Program-made: the position numbers and the translations under genes | Notes under the pieces: model-generated | The model's input: the letters and a program-made list of their open reading frames with translations, nothing else | Told to the model about the DNA's origin: nothing | Database searches by the model: none | Assembly: GCF_041928815.1 (NCBI RefSeq) | Contig: NZ_JBHFEI010000008.1 | Location: forward strand, 124,001-188,000 | Source of the DNA: JBHFEI01 sp041928815 | GTDB taxonomy: Bacteria; Pseudomonadota; Alphaproteobacteria; Rhizobiales; Rhizobiaceae | Direction of reading: 5' to 3' | DNA length: 64,000 bases | Shown: piece after piece, positions 21,001 to 28,312 of the stretch | How positions within the stretch are numbered: position 1 is the first letter of the stretch | Layout: each line of letters starts with the position of its first letter

Positions 21001-21309
21001 CAGGAATTGCGCGTTGCTCCAGCCGGCGATGCCGTTCGCATCGGGCGAAATGTTTGGGGCGAAGAAGGTGCCGATCGCCGTCTGCATCTCCATGCCGCCG
21101 GAGAGAAGCTCGGTGTTGTCGCCCGAGCCGTGGCAGGCGCCGCAGCCGGCGGCGTTGAACATGTACCTGCCGTTTTCGACATTGGCCGAATAGGTGGCGT
21201 AGGCGTCATCGCTGAAGGCGTCCCGGGCCCCCGCCCCGGCGGGACAGACCGAAAGGCCGATCAGGCCCAGAGCCACGAGGCCCGCGCGGCGTCCGAACGT
21301 CGTCGCCAT
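18085..21309 (-). CDS. Large exported tetraheme c-type cytochrome with C-terminal DUF4384
   Basis: 1074 residues from ATG 21309 (ATG 21339 is an alternative with its own ribosome-binding site). The signal peptide is followed by two cytochrome c domains with CxxCH at 56-60 (CGACH) and 200-204 (CGDCH). A third at 337-341 (CRNCH) has a likely Met385 ligand (GRMPLG). A ~300-residue unrecognised region ends in a fourth CFDCH at 722-726, preceded by FSLPNGLQGYYL, a context I recall from planctomycete-type cytochrome proteins. DUF4384 occupies ~930-1060. It is predicted periplasmic and is the first gene of the cytochrome-OmpA-caspase-caspase operon. Confidence 0.85.
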   Translation of the reverse strand: MATTFGRRAGLVALGLIGLSVCPAGAGARDAFSDDAYATYSANVENGRYMFNAAGCGACHGSGDNTELLSGGMEMQTAIGTFFAPNISPDANGIAGWSNAQFLNAVMIGLNRDGDHLYPVMPYTSYGGMKPEDVLDIKAYIETLPASDAPRKDHEIAFPFSRQTTITLWKRSHFQVPAYQPRAETQLERGRYLVENVGGCGDCHTPRTTTYGLDLDHAYEGEKGLTGAVAPDISTPVMAALASPEVFTTGLIDEGKKLSGAPISDPVMRRIAKGLSALTERDRTAIYAFLADREVKAPEPVAQSVTAVCKETTPEASLAGDNAGLAQQADAFIGKYCRNCHGPGESSEGSYPAGDLASIAKNPAFVTPGDASKSRLFTSVTSGRMPLGKRPDAAEVKALEDWINGLKDQPAPQTLASSGPQRARPILSYRSFVEAALKDISAVKPADRAFMRYFSYRSQYNGMMGCEDDKTFMKRVDVLAGGFKKLLNSLSYGPELVLPAAVDGTNGLLVRVDLRDLQWTNADYDFLIGEYFYGFDPAGDGSLQALSRETATELPIMRVDWFMANGAKPKFYNKLMRLPTEISELEKRFQVNVDENIRRRKVVRAGFADGSSGVSDHNRMLERHDMPFGGYYWKSYDFAGDLGHQVLKRFPHGPKEIAPLEAGLVPFEHDGGEMIFSLPNGLQGYYLSTAAGKQLDVGPTAIVSFRKRPIGKGVEIVNARSCFDCHANGILSKRDQLREHIQTSTLFTKDQQDVLLDMYVPQDKLDEFYNKDRERFVAALQKLGITEPTPDGLAQSMPAPGNAELVTYGSDKYEDELDFEALAAEFDMTPPEFSQAIRRVTDTDVLRLGLDWVTTLEAGATIPRAEVEEQYALLLPHLMQVKPLDRAPFLAAQQPQAGSAETAAAGGEATPAVTPASVAEAMPAYRKEESGTLKLALHVASTTAKVGDLLSFELSTDRACELQVLYVEEGGKVEIIPDVMIGNTTLQPGERRLIPQTDTGTLTFDTPAPAETMIAFCRAGGLGDQKLTEETARALVANSRQPVTRGLAIKLADRAEQDKGASGLQMVTFEIKAE

Positions 21310-21414
21310 CTTCGTCCGCCCTCTTCCCGAATGTGCCATCGCCCCTGTCCCTTCCCGTCAAAGTTCCCGTCACGGGTGAATACACCATCCCAAGGCCGCC
21401 GCCTGTTCCCGGGG

Positions 21415-22686
21415 TTACCGGAACTCGAACGCCTCGAACTCGACGCGCCCCGGCGGCTTGCCGAGCCGGCGCAGCCCGGCGACGATCGCCTTGCGCAGCG
21501 CCGGCGGGCCGCAGAACCAGAGATCGGCACCGTTCGGGTCGACCTTCGACAGCCCCGCGAGCGTCTCCGCATCGAGACGGCCGTCCCTGGACGTCGCATG
21601 GAGGGCAAAATCGAAATTGGCGAGCTTTTCCGCCTGCGCCTCGAACGTCTCGAGACCGATCGCCTCGGCCGGATCGCGCACGCAATAGACGAGCTGGATC
21701 TCCTGCCCCTCGTCGCCCTTCAGCCGTTCGGCCATCGCGAGGAAGGGCGTGACGCCGATGCCGCCGGCAAGCCAGATCTGCTTCCTGCCGCCGCGCCTGT
21801 GGTTGAAATGGCCGTAGCCGCCTTCGAGCGTCAGCCGGTCGCCGGCCGCAACCCCGTCGCGCAGCGCCTTGGTGTAGTCGCCGAGCGGCTTGATGGCGAA
21901 GCGCACCGTGCCGTCCGGATCGAGGCCGGCGATGGTGAAGGGATGCGGCTCGCGCAAGCCCGGCTTGTTGACGCGGAAGAAGCCGAACTGGCCGGGACGG
22001 GCCTTCAGCGCTCCCCGGACGGGACGGGCCGAAACGATCGTCGCGCCGTCGTGACGCTCGACGGAAGAGACCTCGTAGGCGCGGGTCCTGAGCCAGGGCA
22101 GGAGCTGGGTATAGGCATAGGCCGCGATGCCGACGAGGGCGAAGATATTGAGATAGGCCGCGATCAGCGCGGTGCCGTCATAGGGCCGCTTGATGAACAT
22201 CTGGTGGAAGGCGACCAGGACGAACAGGAGGCCGATGAAGCGGTGGGTGAACCGCCAGAGGTGGTAGGGAAACTCGATCCTCGTGCGCGGGACCGCCTTG
22301 ACGAGGCTCAGCAGCAGAAGAACGACGAAACCGTAGAAGGCGTATTCGCCAAGGAGCCGCGCGATCTCATTCAGACCGCCGGTCAGCGCCAGCCCGCGAA
22401 AATCCGGCGTGACGACATAATGGACGAGGATGAGCACGAGGATGGCGATACCGAGCCGCCGGTGCAGGCGGTACATCCGGTCGAGCCCGCCGAACAGACG
22501 CTCGACATAGGCAGGCCGGACCGCCAGACACTGCGCGAGCGCCATCGCGACGAAGGCCATGGACGAGGCCATCAGCGAGACGGTCGTTTCCGCGTTGGTG
22601 TGGCTGACCGCGGGAACGGCCAGAAGCCCCGCCAGCACCACCAGCGTCCAGACGATGAATGCGCCCACCTTCTCCACGCTCCCCAC
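21415..22686 (-). CDS. Ferric reductase-like membrane flavocytochrome (ferredoxin reductase family)
   Basis: 423 residues. The N-terminal membrane domain has two His pairs, His75/His89 and His148/His161, in FRE/NOX-like bis-heme spacing. The C-terminal domain has the FAD motif HPFTIA (248-253), the nucleotide-binding GGIGVTPF (308-315) and FCGPPALR (391-398). It should move electrons from NAD(P)H across the inner membrane. The start is GTG 22686, with GTG 22677 possible. It lies 75-105 bases upstream of the cytochrome gene on the same strand, so it may belong to that operon, and it diverges from msrPQ. Confidence 0.88.
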   Translation of the reverse strand: MGSVEKVGAFIVWTLVVLAGLLAVPAVSHTNAETTVSLMASSMAFVAMALAQCLAVRPAYVERLFGGLDRMYRLHRRLGIAILVLILVHYVVTPDFRGLALTGGLNEIARLLGEYAFYGFVVLLLLSLVKAVPRTRIEFPYHLWRFTHRFIGLLFVLVAFHQMFIKRPYDGTALIAAYLNIFALVGIAAYAYTQLLPWLRTRAYEVSSVERHDGATIVSARPVRGALKARPGQFGFFRVNKPGLREPHPFTIAGLDPDGTVRFAIKPLGDYTKALRDGVAAGDRLTLEGGYGHFNHRRGGRKQIWLAGGIGVTPFLAMAERLKGDEGQEIQLVYCVRDPAEAIGLETFEAQAEKLANFDFALHATSRDGRLDAETLAGLSKVDPNGADLWFCGPPALRKAIVAGLRRLGKPPGRVEFEAFEFR

Positions 22687-22999
22687 ACGCCCTGCCGGAC
22701 CGGAGACTGGCCTGCTCTCAAGCCTCCGTCAACCGGCTATTCTGGGGTGAAACGGCGCGCAGCGCGGCTTTATTCAACGGCTTGCGCGCAGGGGACAAAA
22801 TTTCGATCCCGCCTGTAACTTTTGCGCCCCTCGGGACGTATGTGGAGATGACCGATCCCCGTCCTCCGGTCCGTTCGTCGTCGCGCGCAGAACACGAAAA
22901 CGTGGTTCGCGCGGGCCGTTGAATTCCGGCAGGACAATATATCTCTTCCTGCTGATACGCCGCCGGTATCCCGTGGCGGTTCGTTCCGGAGCCAAGACC
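22687..22999. promoter_or_regulatory. Divergent regulatory region, flavocytochrome / msrP
   Basis: This 313-base non-coding gap must hold promoters for both directions. An imperfect palindrome, GAACACG (22890-22896) / CGTGGTTC (22901-22908) with an AAAA centre, could be an operator. A weak plus-strand promoter-like TTGAAT near 22919 with an AT-rich block at about 22936-22944 follows. Nothing else is clear. Confidence 0.4.
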
Positions 23000-23947
23000 A
23001 TGTCTCTCATCCGCATTCCGAAAGTCCTCTCCTCCGAGATCACCCCGCGCGACACCTATCTGCGGCGGCGGGAGCTCTTGGCGCTCGCGGCAGCCGGCGG
23101 ACTGGCGGCGTCCGGCATCGCGCCTGTCGCAGCCGCACCGATCCCGGCAAAGAAGACGGAGTTCGGCGCCGACGAGACGCCGACGCCGAAGGACGACGTC
23201 ATCGCCTACAACAATTTCTACGAGTTCGGCACGGGCAAGGGCGATCCGGCCGCCAATTCCGGCGCCTTCAAGCCGACCCCGTGGTCGATCACGGTCGACG
23301 GCCTCGCGGCCAAGCCGAAAACCTTCGACATTGCCGATCTCATGGCGCGCATGCTGATGGAGGAGCGGATCTACCGCATGCGCTGCGTCGAGGCCTGGTC
23401 GATGGTCATTCCCTGGGTCGGCTTTCCGCTCGCCGCCCTCCTCAGGGAGGTCGAGCCGCTTGGCAGCGCCAAATACGTCGCCTTCGAAACGGTGGTCCGC
23501 CCCGAGGAAATGCCGGGGCAGAAGGGGTTCTTCCAGGCGCTCGCCTGGCCCTATGTCGAGGGCCTACGCCTCGACGAGGCGATGCACCCGCTGACCATCC
23601 TTGCGACCGGGCTTTACGGGGAAACGCTGCCGAACCAGAACGGCGCGCCGATCCGCCTCGTCGTTCCGTGGAAATACGGTTTCAAGGGCATCAAATCGAT
23701 CGTCCGCATCTCGCTGACGGAGACGCAGCCGCCGACGAGCTGGAACATCGCCAATGCCGGAGAATACGGCTTCTACGCCAATGTCAACCCGACCGTCGAT
23801 CATCCGCGCTGGAGCCAGGCCACGGAAAACCGCGTCGGCGGCGGCGGCTTCTTCGGCGCCAACCGGCGCGACACGCTGATGTTCAACGGCTATGCCGACG
23901 AAGTGGCGAGCCTTTATGCCGGCATGGACCTGAAGGCGAATTACTGA
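23000..23947 (+). CDS. msrP: Protein-methionine-sulfoxide reductase catalytic subunit MsrP
   Basis: 315-residue periplasmic molybdopterin enzyme that reduces methionine sulfoxide in oxidised envelope proteins. A twin-arginine signal (LRRRELLALAAAGG) fits export of a folded Mo protein. The molybdenum-ligand cysteine is Cys129 in MRCVEAWSMVIPWVG, and VVPWKYGFKGIKSI is typical of the family. ATG 23000 is preceded by CGGAG; the TTG-initiated extension to 22919 is unsupported. The stop overlaps the msrQ start (TGATG). Confidence 0.95.
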   Translation: MSLIRIPKVLSSEITPRDTYLRRRELLALAAAGGLAASGIAPVAAAPIPAKKTEFGADETPTPKDDVIAYNNFYEFGTGKGDPAANSGAFKPTPWSITVDGLAAKPKTFDIADLMARMLMEERIYRMRCVEAWSMVIPWVGFPLAALLREVEPLGSAKYVAFETVVRPEEMPGQKGFFQALAWPYVEGLRLDEAMHPLTILATGLYGETLPNQNGAPIRLVVPWKYGFKGIKSIVRISLTETQPPTSWNIANAGEYGFYANVNPTVDHPRWSQATENRVGGGGFFGANRRDTLMFNGYADEVASLYAGMDLKANY

Positions 23948-24600
23948 TGCCGCCCCTGCCCGCTTTGCCCCGGCGCTATCATGCGGCATCGGTCTGGCTG
24001 CTCTATGCCGTGGGGCTGCTGCCGGCCGCCTGGGGCTTCTATCTCGGCGCGACCGGCCAACTGCCCGGCAATCCCGTCAAGGAGTTCGAGCATCTGCTCG
24101 GTCTCTGGGGCTTGCGCTTCTTGATCGCGACGTTGGCCATCACCCCCTTGCGCGATCTCGCCGGCATCAACTGGGTGCGTTATCGCCGCGCGCTCGGCCT
24201 GCTGGCCTTCTGGTACGTGCTGATGCATCTCGCGGCCTATCTGCTGCTCGACCAGTATCTGAACGTCGGCACGATCCTCGTCGACATCCTGCAGCGCCCC
24301 TTCATCACCATCGGCATGGCCGGCTTCCTGATGCTGCTGCCGCTCGCGATCACCTCCAACAACCGCTCGATCCGGCGGCTCGGGCGCAATTGGGTACGAC
24401 TGCACCGGTTGATCTATGCGATCGCCATCGCCGGCGTCGTCCATTTCGCCCTATCGGTGAAGGTGATCGGCGCCGAACAGCTCGTCTATATCGCGCTGGT
24501 CATTCTTCTGCTCGGATATCGCCTGACAAAGCCCTATCTGCCGAAACGCAAGAGGGGGCGATATGGACATCTATCGCAGCCGGAGGCCGCCACTCGGTAG
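23947..24600 (+). CDS. msrQ: MsrQ heme-binding membrane subunit
   Basis: 217-residue inner-membrane b-type cytochrome that passes electrons from the quinone pool or cytosolic flavin to MsrP. Hydrophobic helices alternate with the family's conserved HLLGLWGLRFL, YRRALGLLAFWYVLMHLAAY and WVRLHRLIYAIA segments, which supply the heme histidines. The ATG overlaps the msrP stop by one base, indicating coupling. Its last 38 bases overlap the next gene. Confidence 0.93.
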   Translation: MPPLPALPRRYHAASVWLLYAVGLLPAAWGFYLGATGQLPGNPVKEFEHLLGLWGLRFLIATLAITPLRDLAGINWVRYRRALGLLAFWYVLMHLAAYLLLDQYLNVGTILVDILQRPFITIGMAGFLMLLPLAITSNNRSIRRLGRNWVRLHRLIYAIAIAGVVHFALSVKVIGAEQLVYIALVILLLGYRLTKPYLPKRKRGRYGHLSQPEAATR

Positions 24601-25294
24601 GACGACCGTAAGGCGGGCAGCAGATATTCTAGCTCTGATGCTGACGACAGCCGCCATGACAGTCTCGCCCGTCGGTTCCGCAGGGGCTTGCACCATCAGC
24701 CAGACCCCGGACTATACGCGCCTCCGCAAGGCGACCGTCATCTTGAGAGCCGAAATCATGTCCTACACGAGGCGGTCGCCAGAAGGGGGAGCCATCCTCG
24801 GGCTTCGCACCCTGGAAACCTTGCATGGCGGCCCTGACCGTTCCCGCTGGACTGCGCTCTGGAATTTGCACAGCGACGGCCCGCCCTCCCGCTGGACTAC
24901 GTCCCAGCGGGTTATCCTGGGACTGACGGTGCCATCGGAAGAAGACATCGATGTCGCAATGGCGGACGTCGTGCAGCAGCACTGTACGTCATACTTCATT
25001 TTAGCCGACACATCCGAGCATCGCGAGATCGTATTGACCGCCATCGGTCCGCTGCCGCTGGAGCGCCAGCGCGAGGCCGCACGGCTTGCCGCGCGGAGCC
25101 CGGAGACCATCCGTCAGATACGCCTGCGTGCGGAACGCGCCGCGCGTCGATCTCGCGAGGCAATCCGCAGGGCGTTTGCCATGGATTCCGAAATGAGAGC
25201 AAAACTTTTGCACGTCGATCCGGATCAGCACTCTCCGAATGCACGTGATTTCGATCGTCAAGGAGATGCCGAAATACCGCGAGGAAATCGCTGA
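24563..25294 (+). CDS. Exported protein of unknown function
   Basis: 243 residues. The N-terminus has an Arg-rich n-region and a hydrophobic stretch (ILALMLTTAAMTVSPVG) ending before GACTISQTPDYTRL, so it is probably secreted. Residues ~50-150 look like a small beta-rich domain (KATVILRAEIMSY, LRTLETLHGG, RWTALWNLHS), and the C-terminal ~100 residues are Arg-rich and helical. An AGGGGGCG ribosome-binding site lies inside the end of msrQ, which it overlaps by 38 bases, suggesting expression with msrPQ. I do not recognise the family. Confidence 0.65.
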   Translation: MDIYRSRRPPLGRTTVRRAADILALMLTTAAMTVSPVGSAGACTISQTPDYTRLRKATVILRAEIMSYTRRSPEGGAILGLRTLETLHGGPDRSRWTALWNLHSDGPPSRWTTSQRVILGLTVPSEEDIDVAMADVVQQHCTSYFILADTSEHREIVLTAIGPLPLERQREAARLAARSPETIRQIRLRAERAARRSREAIRRAFAMDSEMRAKLLHVDPDQHSPNARDFDRQGDAEIPRGNR

Positions 25295-25475
25295 AGCATG
25301 TGGCTTCATTACGAAAAGACAGACGTGAAACAACACTTAAACCGCATGAGCGAGGAAAGACCGCCACACGCTTTGGAGAATGTTCAGCCGGTGCCACGTC
25401 GCCTCGGTGTCAACCCATGCAACACGCGCGAAAACAGGCCGCATGTCGGGGGATCGGGATTGTACCGGACGTCTT

Positions 25476-25925
25476 TCAGGAAAGGACCTGCTCCATCTGC
25501 ACCGACCGCGCCTCAAGCCCCATGCGGCGGTAGAAGGCCTGCGCTGTTTGATTGGACGCCGCGACGTTCAGGCTGAGGAGCGTCACGCCCTTGTCGCGAA
25601 GCCACTCGCGCATGTGGCGGAAGAGCGCGGCGCCGTAGCCCCTGCGCCGTTCGGCCCGGTCGACGCCGAAGGCCACGATGAAGGCCATCCTGCGGTGCTG
25701 CATGCCGGGCAGGCGATCGGCGAGGTCGAGGACGCGGACGGCATTGAGGCCGACCACCCGTCCCTCCTCCTCGACGACGAAGGTGCGGCACTGGTCCAGC
25801 ATCGCGTGCAATTCGCCATCGGGCGTCTGCGGGCCATGGGCTAGGCCTTCCGAACTGTCGGCGATCTGGCGCAGGAGCTGTAGAAGCAACCGGGCATCCG
25901 CCGGCGCGGCGTCACGAATCAGCAT
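25476..25925 (-). CDS. GNAT-family N-acetyltransferase
   Basis: 149 residues from ATG 25925 with a GGAGG 10 bases upstream. The GNAT fold is indicated by IRDAAPADARLLLQL, the beta-bulge strand MAFIVAFGVD, the acetyl-CoA pyrophosphate loop RRRGYGAALF and the C-terminal NQTAQAFYRRMGLEA. The substrate is unknown. It lies downstream of rplQ on the same strand but beyond a strong terminator, so it is probably transcribed separately. Confidence 0.88.
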   Translation of the reverse strand: MLIRDAAPADARLLLQLLRQIADSSEGLAHGPQTPDGELHAMLDQCRTFVVEEEGRVVGLNAVRVLDLADRLPGMQHRRMAFIVAFGVDRAERRRGYGAALFRHMREWLRDKGVTLLSLNVAASNQTAQAFYRRMGLEARSVQMEQVLS

Positions 25926-25961
25926 CGCTTGCAGACCTCCGAACGCACAGAGACAGACGGC

Positions 25962-25997
25962 AAAGAAAAAGGCCGGCACATCGCACTGCCGGCCTTT
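25962..25997 (-). terminator. Rho-independent terminator of the alpha operon (after rplQ)
   Basis: On the minus strand, AAAGGCCGGC pairs perfectly with GCCGGCCTTT (10 bp) across a 10-base loop and runs into TTTTTCTTT. It lies 27 bases past the rplQ stop and ends the ribosomal supercluster. Confidence 0.9.
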
Positions 25998-26023
25998 CCC
26001 GATAGGTGTCGCGGCCAGAAACC

Positions 26024-26449
26024 TTACGCGGCTTCGGCAGCCTCGGCCTCGGCGGCGACGCGGGCCAGATCCTTCGCGCCCTTGGCGGAGGTGTCGCGGT
26101 CGACGAACTCGATGACGGCCATGGCGGCGTTGTCGCCGTGGCGGAAGCCAGCCTTCATGATGCGCAGGTAGCCGCCGTTGCGGCTGGCATAGCGCGTGGC
26201 GATCGCGTCAAACAGCTTCGAGACGACGGCGACGTCGCGGATCTGCGAGATCGCCTGACGGCGGGCATGCAGGTCGCCGCGCTTGCCGAGGGTGACGAGC
26301 TTCTCGACGATCGGACGGATTTCCTTGGCCTTCGGCAGGGTCGTAACGATCTGCTCGTGCTCGATGAGCGAGGCGGCCATATTGGCGAACATGGCCTTGC
26401 GGTGGCTGGCGGTCATGCCCAGCTTGCGGCCGGCTTTGCGGTGACGCAT
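26024..26449 (-). CDS. rplQ: 50S ribosomal protein L17
   Basis: 141 residues; the N-terminal MRHRKAGRKLGMTASHRKAMFANM is diagnostic. It binds 23S rRNA near the exit tunnel. The C-terminus carries an Ala/Glu-rich tail (AAEAEAAEAA), a usual alphaproteobacterial extension. It is the last gene of the alpha operon, 119 bases after rpoA. The gap contains a small AAGGCAG/CTGCCTT hairpin at about 26535-26555. Confidence 0.97.
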   Translation of the reverse strand: MRHRKAGRKLGMTASHRKAMFANMAASLIEHEQIVTTLPKAKEIRPIVEKLVTLGKRGDLHARRQAISQIRDVAVVSKLFDAIATRYASRNGGYLRIMKAGFRHGDNAAMAVIEFVDRDTSAKGAKDLARVAAEAEAAEAA

Positions 26450-26568
26450 TTACGTTTCTCCTACTTCGCAGGCTCGGCCTGCCGTTTTCCTGGCACATAC
26501 AGGCAAGGCCTGCTGTTTGACGGGGAAAGGCAGCGAACCCTGCCTTCGTTCTTCTTGGTCGGACCGGC

Positions 26569-27579
26569 TCAGTACTGGTCTTCGTAGCGCTTGGCGAGGT
26601 CTTCGATGTTTTCCGGCGGCCAGGCAGGCACTTCCATGCCGAGATGCAGGCCCATGGAAGCGAGCACTTCCTTGATCTCGTTCAGCGACTTGCGGCCGAA
26701 GTTCGGCGTGCGCAGCATTTCGGCTTCGGTCTTCTGGATGAGATCGCCGATATAGACGATGTTGTCGTTCTTCAGGCAGTTCGCCGAACGCACCGACAAT
26801 TCCAGCTCGTCCACCTTCTTGAGCAGCGCCGGGTTGAAGGCGAGCTCGGTGACCGCTTCCTCCTCGGTTTCCTTCTGCGGCTCGTCGAAGTTGACGAAGA
26901 CCGAGAGCTGGTCCTGCAGGATGCGGGCGGCGAACGCGACGGCGTCCTCGCCGGTGACGGAACCGTCGGTCTCGATCGTCATCGACAGCTTGTCGTAGTC
27001 GAGAACCTGTCCTTCACGGGTGTTTTCCACCTTGTAGGAGACTTTCTTGACCGGCGAATACAGGCTGTCGACCGGGATGAGGCCGATCGGCGCGTCTTCC
27101 GAGCGGTTGCGGTCGGCAGGCACATAGCCCTTGCCGTTGTTGACCGTGAACTCCATGCGGATCTCCGCGCCGTCGTCCAGCGTGCAAATCACATGGTTGG
27201 GGTTGAGGATCTCGATGTCGCCGACCGTCTGGATGTCGCCGGCGGTAACGGTCCCCGGACCCTGCTTGCGCACGACCATGCGCTTGGCATCGTCGCCATC
27301 CATCTTGATGGCGATTTCCTTGATGTTGAGCACGATGTCGGTCACGTCCTCGCGGACGCCCGGGATCGAGGAGAATTCATGCAGCACGCCATCGATCTGC
27401 ACCGCGGTGACCGCGGCGCCACGCAGCGACGACAGCAGCACGCGCCTCAGCGCATTGCCGAGCGTGAGGCCGAAGCCGCGTTCCAGCGGCTCGGCGACGA
27501 GGCTGACCTTCGTGCGGCCGGACGAGGTGAAATCCACCTTGTTCGGCTTGATGAGTTCCTGCCAGTTTTTCTGGATCAT
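26569..27579 (-). CDS. rpoA: DNA-directed RNA polymerase subunit alpha
   Basis: 336 residues from ATG 27579 (MIQKNWQELIKPNKV). The N-terminal assembly domain includes EPLERGFGLTLGNALRRVLLSSL. The C-terminal domain (ELSVRSANCLKNDNIVYIGDL, FGRKSLNEIKEVL) contacts UP elements and activators. The frame extends to 27621 but the family start and context favour 27579. It lies between rpsK and rplQ, the usual alpha-operon order. Confidence 0.98.
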   Translation of the reverse strand: MIQKNWQELIKPNKVDFTSSGRTKVSLVAEPLERGFGLTLGNALRRVLLSSLRGAAVTAVQIDGVLHEFSSIPGVREDVTDIVLNIKEIAIKMDGDDAKRMVVRKQGPGTVTAGDIQTVGDIEILNPNHVICTLDDGAEIRMEFTVNNGKGYVPADRNRSEDAPIGLIPVDSLYSPVKKVSYKVENTREGQVLDYDKLSMTIETDGSVTGEDAVAFAARILQDQLSVFVNFDEPQKETEEEAVTELAFNPALLKKVDELELSVRSANCLKNDNIVYIGDLIQKTEAEMLRTPNFGRKSLNEIKEVLASMGLHLGMEVPAWPPENIEDLAKRYEDQY

Positions 27580-27685
27580 CTGTCTTGCCTTCCGTTCGTT
27601 GCCACCATCCACTCGTGGCAACCGAGCCTTGACGTGCCGGGCGGCCGGAGATCCCCCTCAAGCCCGGCCGGTCCGTATGCGGGTA

Positions 27686-28075
27686 TCAGACGCGGCGCTT
27701 CTTGCGCGGGCGGCAACCATTGTGCGGGATCGGCGTGACGTCGCGGATCGAGGTGATGAGGAAACCGGCGGCCTGCAGGGCGCGCAGTGCCGATTCGCGG
27801 CCCGAACCCGGACCGCAGACTTCGACTTCCAGCGACTTCATGCCGTGTTCCTGCGCCTTCTTGGCGGCGTCCTCGGCGGCGATCTGCGCGGCGAAGGGGG
27901 TCGACTTGCGCGAGCCCTTAAAGCCCTTCGAACCGGCCGACGACCAGGCGATCGCATTGCCCTGCGCGTCGGTGATGGTGATCATCGTGTTGTTGAACGA
28001 CGAATTGACGTGGGCGACGCCCGAGGAGATGTTCTTGCGTTCGCGACGGCGGACGCGTGCGGCTTCCTTGGCCAT
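27686..28075 (-). CDS. rpsK: 30S ribosomal protein S11
   Basis: 129 residues. The core (SGVAHVNSSFNNTMITITDAQGNAI, GMKSLEVEVCGPGSGRESALRAL) and the basic tail DVTPIPHNGCRPRKKRRV are canonical. It sits in the 30S platform next to S18 and S21. It is preceded by an unusually long, structured 237-base gap from rpsM. Confidence 0.97.
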   Translation of the reverse strand: MAKEAARVRRRERKNISSGVAHVNSSFNNTMITITDAQGNAIAWSSAGSKGFKGSRKSTPFAAQIAAEDAAKKAQEHGMKSLEVEVCGPGSGRESALRALQAAGFLITSIRDVTPIPHNGCRPRKKRRV

Positions 28076-28090
28076 GGGTATCCTTTCGTT

Positions 28091-28236
28091 GATCTCGACA
28101 CCGCCGTAATGCCAGCGGCTCCACCGGGAGGAGCGTCTCGCCCGCTCCCTGAATGTGCTCTGCGCGAGGGACGTTCCGTCCTTCGCGCGGTGATATCGTC
28201 ACTGCCGTAGCGCCAGCAGCTCCACCGGGAGGGCGA
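28091..28236. repeat. Imperfect direct repeat flanking a hairpin, rpsM-rpsK gap
   Basis: Two copies of a ~41-base block lie 101 bases apart (28091-28131 and 28192-28232), identical at 35 of 41 positions; both contain GCTCCACCGGGAGG. Between them is a 12-bp stem with one G-U pair at 28162-28188 (GCGCGA...TCGCGC). The whole 146-base structure lies in the rpsK leader. Confidence 0.75.
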
Positions 28237-28255
28237 GCGGACCGCCCCCTCCGAA

Positions 28256-28286
28256 ACCACAAAAGAGGCCGGCGCGGACGCCAGCC
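28256..28286 (-). terminator. Terminator-like hairpin after rpsM
   Basis: On the minus strand, GGCTGGCG pairs with CGCCGGCC (8 bp, one wobble) over a TCCG loop and is followed by TCTTTTGTGG. It lies about 27 bases after the rpsM stop, inside the alpha operon, so it would be an attenuator rather than a full stop. Confidence 0.55.
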
Positions 28287-28312
28287 CCTGGCTCGTGCCC
28301 GTTGAAGGACAC

